This document shows, one piece after another, positions 23,602 to 31,236 of a stretch of DNA of 40,461 nt. Source of the stretch: Bacteroidales bacterium (GTDB lineage: Bacteria; Bacteroidota; Bacteroidia; Bacteroidales; UBA932); contig JAILNI010000014.1 of the NCBI GenBank assembly GCA_024691765.1, positions 1-40,461 on the forward strand. The letters run 5' to 3'. A model generated the notes under the pieces. That model had not been told where the DNA came from and made no database searches. It was given only the letters and a program-made list of their open reading frames with translations. A program made the translations under genes and the position numbers. Each line of letters opens with the position of its first letter. Positions within the stretch are counted from its first letter, which is position 1.

Positions 23602-24996
23602 TTATTTCAATTCTTTATCCAAACGCATTGCTTCCTCAATTTCGTCGGCCGAGGCGGGAAGACGCCTGCCTCCAAGCCTGCGGGCTCCGTCGGTGGTAAC
23701 GAGCACGTCGTCCTCGAGACGGATTCCGCCGAAATCGAGATACTCTTTTTCAAGCAGGCCGTAGTTCACGTGGCCCTTGTCGGTGCCTTCCTTCTTCCAG
23801 AGCGCTATGAGGTCCGGGATGAGGTAGATGCCGGGTTCGTCGGTAATGACGTTGCCGGGAACCAGGCGACGGGCCATGCGAAGCGAGCGGAGACCGAGCT
23901 GCGAAGAGCGCTTCTGGTCGGGATCGTAGCCCACGAGGTCCTCGCCAAGGTCCTCCATGTCGTGAACGTCGAGGCCCATGTTGTGCCCGAGTCCGTGGGG
24001 CATGAAGAGGCCGGCCACGCCGAGCTCCATCATATCGTCGAGCGAACCGTGTACAATCCCGAGCTGGGAAAGGTTTTCCAGCATTTGCCTGCAGGCGGCC
24101 ATATGCACGTCACGGTAGGCGACTCCCGGCTTGATGAGAGAGAAGGCCAGTTCGTGGCTTTCCCATACGGTCTGGTAGAGCTCGCGCTGCTTGGCCGAGT
24201 ACTTGCCGGAGGTCGGATAGGTGCGGGTGAAGTCGGAGGCGTAGTGCGAGTTCCCCTCGGCGCCCGCGTCTATTACCATGAGCTTGCCCGGCTCTATCAC
24301 TGCGGAGTGCCCGTGGTTGTGGAACACCTCGCCGTGCTGTGTAAGTATGGTAGCGAACGATACGCCCCAGCCTTCCGCCAGGGTCACGCCTTCCATCTCG
24401 CCCACAATCTCCTGCTCCACGCGCCCGAGCCTTATGCCGCGGCGCGCTACCGTATGCATCTTCTGTCCGAGCACGCAGGCGGCGTCGAGTTCGGCAATCT
24501 CTTCCTGCCCCTTGACCAGCCTCATGGCTATGATGGCGCGGATAAGGGCCTCCGACGGCTTGTCTATTCCTAGCCCTTGAAGCTTGAGGGTGTTGTAGTA
24601 GCGGCTGGGAGGTATGGTGTGGACCGGACGGCCTTTTACGATAGCCGAGCTCACCACGAGGTTAAGCTTCGCGTAGGGTGCGCTCGCGGCAACCCCGACC
24701 GAAGCGGCCTGCTCCGCCACCGACGGCTGCGGACCGGTCCAGATGATGTCTTCGATCGCGAAATCGTCGGCGAAGATGGTTTCTTCCCCGCTTTCGAGGT
24801 CGAGCACGGCGGCGAACTTCGGTTCGTCTATGCCCCAGTAGTAGAGCCAGGTGCTGTCCTGACGGAACTTGTAGCAGTTGTCCTTGTATTGGGCCGGAGC
24901 CTCGGCGTTGCCGATGAACACCGCTATTCCCTTTTCGCCTTGCAGCAGCTCGAGGAGCCTGCGACGGCGCGCCACGTATATATCCTTACTAAACAT
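23602..24996 (-). CDS. pepP: Xaa-Pro aminopeptidase (M24B)
   Basis: Dinuclear-metal aminopeptidase that releases N-terminal residues preceding proline. The 464-residue protein has an N-terminal creatinase-like domain (about 1-175) and a C-terminal pita-bread catalytic domain. Metal ligands are visible: Asp in VIDAGAE, Asp in YASDFTRTYP, His in FMPHGLGHNMGLDVHD, Glu in ITDEPGIY and Glu in GGIRLEDDVLVT. The ATG at 24996 is only six bases downstream of a TAnnTTTG promoter; the open frame extending to 25581 is antisense-type shadow over rodA. First gene of the pepP-fabG-comF unit. Confidence 0.92.
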   Translation of the reverse strand: MFSKDIYVARRRRLLELLQGEKGIAVFIGNAEAPAQYKDNCYKFRQDSTWLYYWGIDEPKFAAVLDLESGEETIFADDFAIEDIIWTGPQPSVAEQAASVGVAASAPYAKLNLVVSSAIVKGRPVHTIPPSRYYNTLKLQGLGIDKPSEALIRAIIAMRLVKGQEEIAELDAACVLGQKMHTVARRGIRLGRVEQEIVGEMEGVTLAEGWGVSFATILTQHGEVFHNHGHSAVIEPGKLMVIDAGAEGNSHYASDFTRTYPTSGKYSAKQRELYQTVWESHELAFSLIKPGVAYRDVHMAACRQMLENLSQLGIVHGSLDDMMELGVAGLFMPHGLGHNMGLDVHDMEDLGEDLVGYDPDQKRSSQLGLRSLRMARRLVPGNVITDEPGIYLIPDLIALWKKEGTDKGHVNYGLLEKEYLDFGGIRLEDDVLVTTDGARRLGGRRLPASADEIEEAMRLDKELK

Positions 24997-25002
24997 ACTC
25001 TG

Positions 25003-25010
25003 CAAATTTA
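25003..25010 (-). promoter_or_regulatory. Bacteroidetes -7 element for pepP
   Basis: TAAATTTG on the minus strand, ending six bases before the pepP ATG and abutting the rodA stop codon. The predicted mRNA is leaderless or nearly so. Confidence 0.65.
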
Positions 25011-26303
25011 CTAAAAATACTTGTTTTCCTGCCGGTCGAGGGCTATGAAGATGAAGAGCATCACGGTGAAGGCCCAGAGCGACGAGCCTCCGTAGCTGAT
25101 GAAGGGCAGGGGGATACCTATCACCGGCATGAGGCCTATGGTCATGCCTATATTGATAAACAGGTGCATGAACAGGCACGATGCGAGGCAGTAACCGTAG
25201 ATACGGGTGAACGGCTCCCGGCTCCGTTCGGCGTCGCGGCCTATGCGCAGGATCAGGAAAGTGTAGAGCAGTATCACCGCAAGGCAACCCACGAAGCCCC
25301 ATTCCTCTCCTATGGTGCAGAAGATAAAGTCGGTGCTCTGCTCCGGCACGAAGCCGTAGGTGGTCTGCGTTCCCTGCAGATAGCCTTTTCCGAAGAGCCC
25401 GCCCGAGCCTATGGCTATCATGCTCTGCCGGACGTTGTAGCCAACGCCGTTCGGATCTTCCTTCATGCCGAGCAGCACTTCTATTCGGCTGCGCTGATGG
25501 TCGGCCAGCACCTTGTCGAATACGAACCTCGTGCTCAGCACCATGAGGGCCGCGGCGGCGACACCGAGAAGCAGCAGCCAAAGCGCGCGCCTGCGCTCCC
25601 TGGACCGCGGCCTTATCTTACGAAGCACAACCACCAGGCCCGCAAGTCCGGCTGCGGCCACCACCCCGAGCGAAACCCAGATGCCGGCCTTAAGCGTCAG
25701 GATGAACAGCACTATCGCCGCAAGGATAAGCAGCAGCCACCATCCCGACAGGCCTTCGCGGAAGAGGGCGAAGAGGAAGCCCACATACACCAGTGCGCTG
25801 CCGGTCTCGCTTTCAGCGATGATTATCAGCATGGGGATGGCTACGGTGAGCGCCACCCGGAAGAAGTCCTTGCGTCGCGAGAAGCTGAAGCCGGTGCGCC
25901 CCATGAGGGCCGCCAGAACAAGGGAAGTTGTAATCTTGGATATCTCCGCCGGCTGGAAGGAAACCGGACCCAGGCGGAACCACGAATGCGAACCCTTCAC
26001 CGATGCCCCCACGAAGATGACCGCCACCAGCAGCACGAGCACGGCGAAGTAGGACGGAACCGAAACCACCTCCCACAGGCGCGGATTAATCGCAAACAGG
26101 ATAATGGCTGCGAGAACGAAGGCCGTGAGCATCCACACGAACTGCTTTCCGCTGCGGCAGCCCCAGTCGAAGATGCTTGCCGGCTCCGCCGAATGGACCG
26201 ATGCGTAAACGTTTATCCACCCGAAGAAGACCAGCAGCAGGAAATACAGCACCAGCCGCCAGTCCACCGAGCCCAGAAGGCTTCTTTTCACCGGATTACT
26301 CAT
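25011..26303 (-). CDS. rodA: Rod shape-determining peptidoglycan polymerase RodA
   Basis: SEDS-family glycosyltransferase that polymerises lipid II for side-wall elongation with its partner PBP2 in the cytoplasmic membrane. The 430-residue protein shows about ten membrane helices, and SEDS motifs KGSHSWFRLGPVSFQPAEISK near 105-125, GSGGLFGKGYLQGTQT near 295, VPEQSTDFIF, and the C-terminal GIPLPFISYGGSSL. A cytoplasmic Arg-rich stretch (LRKIRPRSRERRRAL) lies near the middle. Its ATG overlaps the end of mrdA by eight bases, consistent with coupled synthesis of the SEDS/bPBP pair. Last gene of the mre operon. Confidence 0.94.
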   Translation of the reverse strand: MSNPVKRSLLGSVDWRLVLYFLLLVFFGWINVYASVHSAEPASIFDWGCRSGKQFVWMLTAFVLAAIILFAINPRLWEVVSVPSYFAVLVLLVAVIFVGASVKGSHSWFRLGPVSFQPAEISKITTSLVLAALMGRTGFSFSRRKDFFRVALTVAIPMLIIIAESETGSALVYVGFLFALFREGLSGWWLLLILAAIVLFILTLKAGIWVSLGVVAAAGLAGLVVVLRKIRPRSRERRRALWLLLLGVAAAALMVLSTRFVFDKVLADHQRSRIEVLLGMKEDPNGVGYNVRQSMIAIGSGGLFGKGYLQGTQTTYGFVPEQSTDFIFCTIGEEWGFVGCLAVILLYTFLILRIGRDAERSREPFTRIYGYCLASCLFMHLFINIGMTIGLMPVIGIPLPFISYGGSSLWAFTVMLFIFIALDRQENKYF

Positions 26304-28110
26304 CTATGAACCGCAGGTTAAGCATCCTCTCCTCCAGTTCGGGGCGGGAGATTTCCCCGGTAAGGTATTTTTCCACCAGCAGCGAGGCGATGGGGCAGGA
26401 TGTGCTGCCTCCCCAGCCGCCACCTTCCACGTAACCGACAACCGCAATCTTTGGGTCGTCCTTGGGGGCGAAGCAGATGAACACCGAGTTGTCGGCTCCG
26501 TGCGGATTCTGGGCCGTTCCCGTCTTTCCGCAGATATCCAGGCCGGGCACCGCAGCTGCGGTTGCGGTTCCTCCGGAAGTCCAGCCTCCGTTCACGGCCC
26601 TCCACATTCCGGGGATGACCTTCCTGAAATGGACGGTGTCCACAAGGGTGTAGTGCTTCTCGGTGAAGCGGGCGTCCCCGCTGCGGACTATGTGCGGCAC
26701 CCTGTACCATCCGCGGTTGGCCATAATGGCCGCGAGGTTGGCTATCTGCAGAGGTGTGGCGCCTATCTCGCCCTGGCCTATCGAAAGGGAAACGACGTTG
26801 CTGAAGCGCCAACTCCGGGCTCCGTAGATGCGGTCGTAGTACTGCCGTGTGGGGATATTGCCGCCCAGCTCGGAGGGGAAGTCGCTGCCGAGCGGAGCGC
26901 CGAAGCCAAAACTCATCACATACTCCCTCCAGCGGTCGAAGGCGTCGGCCACGCTGCCGTGGCGTCCGTCCTCAAGCAGATTCTTCATCACAAAGCAGAA
27001 GTAGGCGTTGCAGCTCATCATCACGGCTTCCTCGAGGTTTATGGGGGAACGGTGCGCATGGCAGCCCAGCCTGTGTCTCGAAGAATAGGCGTAGCCGCGC
27101 TGGCAGGGGTATTCATACCAGGGCTGAAGAACTCCTTCCTGCAGGCCGATAAGGCCGTTCACCAGCTTGAACACCGAACCCGGAGGGTAGGAAGCCTGCA
27201 CCGTACGGTTGAACATCGGCCGGTTGGGATTGGCTGCCAGACGGCTGTAGTTGGCACCCATATTGGCGAGTTCGTCCACCGAGATACCGGGGCTCGATAC
27301 CATCGCGAGTATCTCTCCCGACGAGGGCTCGATGGCAATCAGGCTGCCCTTCTTGCCCCTCATCAGGCGCTGGCCGTACTGCTGGAGTTCGGCGTCGATG
27401 GTGGTGGTTATGTCCGTTCCGGGAACGGCTGGTTCGTCGTATTCCCCGCCGGCATAGGCGTCCTGCCTGCGGTTGCGGGAGTCGCGAAGGAAAATATGGT
27501 AACCCTTGCGTCCGCGAAGCTCCTTTTCCCTGATGGTTTCGAGCCCGGTCTTGCCTATGTAATCGCCTCCCTTGTACGCTTCGGGCTCAGCCCTTATCTC
27601 CGCCGGACTTACCTCGCTCACGTACCCGAGCAGGTTGCCTCCGGCATCGAAGGGGTATTCGCGTATGCTGCGCACCTGCCCGCTGAAGCCCGGGAAGGCG
27701 TATTCCTGTTCGGCGAAGCGCATGTACTGCTCCACCGGAAGCTGCTTTACGAAGGTGAGGGTGCGGTATCCTATGCTGCTGCGGTGCTCGCGGTACCACT
27801 GCATCTTTTCATGCACGAACCCGGGTTCCACCCCGATGGCGGCCGTAAGGGCCAGGGTGTCGAAGGCCTTCACCTCGCGCGGAGTCACCATTATGTCGTA
27901 GCAGACCTTGTTTCCAACCAGCACGCGGCCGTTACGGTCGTAGATTATGCCGCGCGGCGGATAGATGGTCTCGTAAACCATGGAGTTGTTGGAGGCGTCG
28001 CGCTTGTACGACCCGTCCAGTATCTGTATCTGGAACAGCCGGCCCAGCAGGACGGCGACCACCACCCACAGTACTATCTGCAGGATGCGTGAACGGTTGT
28101 TTACCTCCAT
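26296..28110 (-). CDS. mrdA: Penicillin-binding protein 2 (class B transpeptidase)
   Basis: Cross-links peptidoglycan for cell elongation in complex with RodA. The 604-residue protein has an N-terminal membrane helix (about 9-27), the pedestal domain beginning YPPRGIIYDRNG, then the transpeptidase domain with catalytic SVFK (near 313), SCN (near 368) and KTGT (near 530). The ATG at 28110 overlaps the mreD stop region by ten bases and was preferred over an upstream in-frame start at 28188 because the protein then starts MEVNNRSRILQIV, a normal short cytoplasmic tail. Confidence 0.94.
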   Translation of the reverse strand: MEVNNRSRILQIVLWVVVAVLLGRLFQIQILDGSYKRDASNNSMVYETIYPPRGIIYDRNGRVLVGNKVCYDIMVTPREVKAFDTLALTAAIGVEPGFVHEKMQWYREHRSSIGYRTLTFVKQLPVEQYMRFAEQEYAFPGFSGQVRSIREYPFDAGGNLLGYVSEVSPAEIRAEPEAYKGGDYIGKTGLETIREKELRGRKGYHIFLRDSRNRRQDAYAGGEYDEPAVPGTDITTTIDAELQQYGQRLMRGKKGSLIAIEPSSGEILAMVSSPGISVDELANMGANYSRLAANPNRPMFNRTVQASYPPGSVFKLVNGLIGLQEGVLQPWYEYPCQRGYAYSSRHRLGCHAHRSPINLEEAVMMSCNAYFCFVMKNLLEDGRHGSVADAFDRWREYVMSFGFGAPLGSDFPSELGGNIPTRQYYDRIYGARSWRFSNVVSLSIGQGEIGATPLQIANLAAIMANRGWYRVPHIVRSGDARFTEKHYTLVDTVHFRKVIPGMWRAVNGGWTSGGTATAAAVPGLDICGKTGTAQNPHGADNSVFICFAPKDDPKIAVVGYVEGGGWGGSTSCPIASLLVEKYLTGEISRPELEERMLNLRFIDE

Positions 28111-28619
28111 CGGCCGTCCTCCCTGTCGCTGAGGAGTCCCATGAGCAGCAGCTGGGCGGCGCTGCTCGCAAGAGTGGAGAGCAACCATGCAAGGGCGTTC
28201 GTTCCGAAACTCCTGGTTCCGGCCGCATCAACCCAGATGTACACAGCAAAGAAGAGTGCGGTGGCTATGAGAATGGCGAGCGCCATTTTGAGGAAGCCCT
28301 GCTTGGCTACCGAAAGGTCTTCCCCGCGCGAGTAGATTTCTTCGCCGAAGACGATGGATATGATCAGACGCCGCAGCGCGGCCACCGGCAGCAGCGCCAC
28401 CACGCTCAGCCCGAGAATTCCGTGGGTAAGCGCATCCACAGCCAGCGCCATGGCGAAGGCGAGGAGCATCACGACGGGCCCGTTGAACCTGACAGGCAGG
28501 CAGAGTACGAGAAGGGGAAGGATGCAGACTGCTACGAGGGGCCCAAGGTTGAGGAATATCCCCAGAAGGATCTGCACTGCGACAAGCAGGATGTATACAA
28601 GGACTCCGCGCGTCTTCAT
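28101..28619 (-). CDS. mreD: Rod shape-determining protein MreD
   Basis: Small integral membrane component of the elongasome, 172 residues with five to six helices, e.g. VLVYILLVAVQILLGIFL at the start and the charged middle segment FGEEIYSRGEDLSVAKQG. MreD sequences are poorly conserved, so identification rests on length, topology and position between mreC (4-bp ATGA overlap) and mrdA (10-bp overlap). Confidence 0.85.
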   Translation of the reverse strand: MKTRGVLVYILLVAVQILLGIFLNLGPLVAVCILPLLVLCLPVRFNGPVVMLLAFAMALAVDALTHGILGLSVVALLPVAALRRLIISIVFGEEIYSRGEDLSVAKQGFLKMALAILIATALFFAVYIWVDAAGTRSFGTNALAWLLSTLASSAAQLLLMGLLSDREDGRWR

Positions 28620-29431
28620 TCGCCGGCCCCTCCTTCAAGCCTTGAGATGGAATCCCTGTCGAGATTCTCAACTATGGTTACGAAGCGTACGGCACGGAAA
28701 TCAAGGAAAAGCCGCACATCGCATTCCCTAACGGAACCGTCCACAAGGCGGCTTTCATCGAGCACTCCGAGAGGGATGTCGGGAGGATAGATGCCTGAGA
28801 AGCCGCTGGTCCACACCGTGTCGCCCGGAGTCGTCTCCAGATGCGCCGGAAGGTCCCGCAAGGCTGCTTCCTTCCCGTGGAGGCCGGTCCACTGCAGGGG
28901 TGCGGTTATCCCTTCGTGCCCTATGCGCGCGCTCACGCTCAGAAGGGCGTTCTGCAGGGTAATTCCGTAGCAGAAGCGCTCGTCCACGGCATTCACAACC
29001 CCCACAACTCCGTCCGAAGTGACGATGCCGCTGCCTGGAGTCACGCCGTCGGCATAGCCCTTGTCGAGGATGATGTAGTTGTGGATGGAGTTGCGGCTCA
29101 TCTTGACAATGGTGGCGGGCGTGTAGCGCCAGTGCCCGGTGACCGTATCGGCCACGGCGCCTTCCAGCGCCAGTTCCCTGCCTTCGTAATGCCGCAGGGC
29201 CTCGGCCATGCGGGCGTTCTCCTCTGCAAGCAGACGGTTCTGCTCCCTCAGGCCGAACCAGTTCCGTACGTTCTCGCTACCGTTCCAGACGGCCCCGAGC
29301 GTGCGGTGTACGGCCCTGTTTATCCATATATCCTGCAGGCTGCGGGTACCCGTAAGCATAAAGACTGCGGCAATCTCCAGAAGGACGAAGATTACCGCAT
29401 CTATTACGTGGCTGCCACCCTTTTCCGCCAT
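28616..29431 (-). CDS. mreC: Rod shape-determining protein MreC
   Basis: Periplasmic scaffold linking MreB to the PBP2-RodA synthase. The 271-residue protein has one N-terminal membrane helix (about 11-28), a coiled-coil helix (about 58-85, REQNRLLAEENARMAEALRHYE) and the beta-barrel domain with NYIILDKGYADGVTPGSGIVTSDGVVG-type MreC repeats. It begins three bases after the mreB stop. No unusual features. Confidence 0.92.
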   Translation of the reverse strand: MAEKGGSHVIDAVIFVLLEIAAVFMLTGTRSLQDIWINRAVHRTLGAVWNGSENVRNWFGLREQNRLLAEENARMAEALRHYEGRELALEGAVADTVTGHWRYTPATIVKMSRNSIHNYIILDKGYADGVTPGSGIVTSDGVVGVVNAVDERFCYGITLQNALLSVSARIGHEGITAPLQWTGLHGKEAALRDLPAHLETTPGDTVWTSGFSGIYPPDIPLGVLDESRLVDGSVRECDVRLFLDFRAVRFVTIVENLDRDSISRLEGGAGE

Positions 29432-29434
29432 CGG

Positions 29435-30457
29435 CTACCTCATGAGGAAGGGATAGCTGTCGGTGTTCTTGAGGGCCATGCAGGTTCCGCGTGCCACCGC
29501 GTGAAGCGGGTCTTCGGCCACGTGGAACTGGATGTTCACCTTGTCGGAGAGGCGTTTGTCGAGGCCGCGCAGGAGCGCGCCGCCGCCGCTCAGGAAGATT
29601 CCGTTCTCCACTATGTCGGAGTAGAGCTCCGGCGGAGTGAGTTCCAGCACGTGAAGTATGCTGGTTTCGATCTTGGCTATGCTCTTGTCGAGGCAGTGGG
29701 CGATTTCCTCATGGGTGATGGTCGCTTCCACCGGATGGGCGGTCATGAGGTTAGGGCCGCGCACCACGAAGGGCTCCGGAGCGACGTCGAGGTCGGCTAT
29801 CACGGCGCCCACGGCAATCTTTATCTTTTCGGCGGTGATTTCACCCACCTTGATGTTGTGCTGCTGGCGCAGATAGTACTGTATGTCGCTCGTGAAAACG
29901 TCGCCTGCGGTGCGTATGCTGTCCTGCAGCACCAGGCCGCCCAGCGAGATGACTGCTATCTCGGTGGTGCCGCCGCCTATGTCTACCACCATGCTTCCTC
30001 TCGGCTCAAGCACCTTCAAGCCTATTCCGAGGGCCGCCGCCATGGGCTCGTAGACAAGGAAGACGTCGCGTCCGCCGGCATGTTCGGTGGAGTCGCGCAC
30101 GGCCCTTATCTCAACTTCGGTACTGCCCGAAGGGATGCCCACCACCACCTTGAGGTTGGGGGTGAAGAGGCTGCGGTGCTTGCTGTTCACCTGCTTGATG
30201 AACCCGCGTATCATCATTTCGGCTGCGTTGAAATCGGCTATAACGCCGTCGCGCAGGGGCCGGATGGTCTTGATTCCGGGATTGCTGCGCTCATGCATGA
30301 GCTTGGCCTGCTGGCCTATGGCTATGCACTTGCCGCTGTTGTTGTCTATTGCCACTATGCTCGGTTCGTCCAGCACTATCTGGTCGTTCTGATAGATGAC
30401 GGTATTGGCCGTTCCGAGGTCTATTGCAAGTTCTTGGTTGAGGAAAGAAAATGCCAT
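29435..30457 (-). CDS. mreB: Actin-like cell-shape protein MreB
   Basis: Cytoplasmic actin homologue that guides side-wall synthesis. The 340-residue protein has phosphate-1 motif DLGTANT (14-20), VGIPSGSTEVE, phosphate-2 DIGGGTTE near 162, and the adenosine motif LSGGGALLRGL near 290. First gene of the five-gene operon mreB-mreC-mreD-mrdA-rodA, with a full Bacteroidetes promoter at 30484-30515. Its promoter region is shared back to back with ispD. Confidence 0.97.
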   Translation of the reverse strand: MAFSFLNQELAIDLGTANTVIYQNDQIVLDEPSIVAIDNNSGKCIAIGQQAKLMHERSNPGIKTIRPLRDGVIADFNAAEMMIRGFIKQVNSKHRSLFTPNLKVVVGIPSGSTEVEIRAVRDSTEHAGGRDVFLVYEPMAAALGIGLKVLEPRGSMVVDIGGGTTEIAVISLGGLVLQDSIRTAGDVFTSDIQYYLRQQHNIKVGEITAEKIKIAVGAVIADLDVAPEPFVVRGPNLMTAHPVEATITHEEIAHCLDKSIAKIETSILHVLELTPPELYSDIVENGIFLSGGGALLRGLDKRLSDKVNIQFHVAEDPLHAVARGTCMALKNTDSYPFLMR

Positions 30458-30483
30458 TTCAGTAGTTCGGGTTTTAAATCAGA

Positions 30484-30515
30484 CAAATTTACGAGCAAAC
30501 CGAGAGAAAAGCAAA
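30484..30515 (-). promoter_or_regulatory. Bacteroidetes promoter of the mre operon
   Basis: Minus strand: TTTG (30515-30512), 20-bp spacer, TAAATTTG (30491-30484); the leader to the mreB ATG is about 24 bases. Confidence 0.8.
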
Positions 30516-30526
30516 TTAAAATTGAC

Positions 30527-30534
30527 TATTTTTG
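30527..30534 (+). promoter_or_regulatory. Bacteroidetes -7 element for ispD
   Basis: TATTTTTG, seven bases before the proposed TTG start of ispD; -33 not evident. Confidence 0.5.
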
Positions 30535-30541
30535 TCGCATC

Positions 30542-31216
30542 TTGGAAGAAAGAAAAAAATATCTTGTGGCTGTCGCCGGCGGAAGCGGTTCCCGCATGGG
30601 ATCCGATATTCCCAAGCAGTTTCTGCCCCTCGGCGGGGAGCCGGTGCTCATGCGCAGCATCTCCCGCTTTGTGCAGGCGGTTCCGGGCATTAAGGTAATC
30701 ACCGTACTGCCCTCAGGCCAGGCTCCCCGCTGGAAAGAGCTGTGCGCGGAGCATGCCTTCAACGTGCCGCAGATTCTGGTGCGCGGCGGCATCACCCGCT
30801 ACCATTCGGTAAAAGCAGCTCTTGAAAAAGTGCCTGATGGCGCGCTTGTGGCCATTCACGACGGGGTGCGCCCGCTTGTGTCGGAGGAACTGATAAAGGC
30901 TATGTTCGCCGCCATGGAGCAGCATAGGGCCCTCATCCCCATCCTTCCCATGACGGACACCCTCAAAAGCGCAGTTCCCGGCGTGCCGGATCCCGACCGT
31001 TCAGCCCTCAGGGCCGTGCAGACGCCGCAGGTTTTCCGCAGCGAGGACATCAAGGCGGCCTACTCCACCCTCGGCTACACCGACGCCTTTACCGACGACG
31101 CTTCCGTAGCGGCCGCGGCCGGCATCCCGGTGGACTTCTTCCCCGGAGAAAAGTATAATCTGAAGATTACCACTCCCGAGGATCTCACCCTCGCGGAGCT
31201 GCTGCTGTCGCGCTAG
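30542..31216 (+). CDS. ispD: 2-C-methyl-D-erythritol 4-phosphate cytidylyltransferase
   Basis: Makes CDP-methylerythritol in the MEP isoprenoid pathway. The 224-residue protein starts (M)EERKKYLVAVAGGSGSRMGSD-type, with the CTP-binding glycine loop AGGSGSRMG at about 11-19, PKQFLPLGG, the conserved HDGVRPLV near 105, and the C-terminal KYNLKITTPEDL. The only ATG nearby (30597) would delete the nucleotide loop, so the TTG at 30542 is chosen; the plus-strand frame is open far upstream, but that part is antisense to mreB-mreC. Predicted TSS is within a few bases of the TTG. Confidence 0.9.
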   Translation: MEERKKYLVAVAGGSGSRMGSDIPKQFLPLGGEPVLMRSISRFVQAVPGIKVITVLPSGQAPRWKELCAEHAFNVPQILVRGGITRYHSVKAALEKVPDGALVAIHDGVRPLVSEELIKAMFAAMEQHRALIPILPMTDTLKSAVPGVPDPDRSALRAVQTPQVFRSEDIKAAYSTLGYTDAFTDDASVAAAAGIPVDFFPGEKYNLKITTPEDLTLAELLLSR

Positions 31217-31236
31217 AGGCCGTCGCGACGGGCTTC

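Noticed and set aside
26500..28092. 530-residue plus-strand open frame over mrdA
   Set aside because: Antisense to PBP2, low-quality composition, no family motifs.
28841..30541. Long plus-strand open frame upstream of ispD in the same frame
   Set aside because: It is antisense to mreC and mreB, which have full family motifs; the high G+C content keeps the opposite strand open. Only the part from 30542 encodes IspD.
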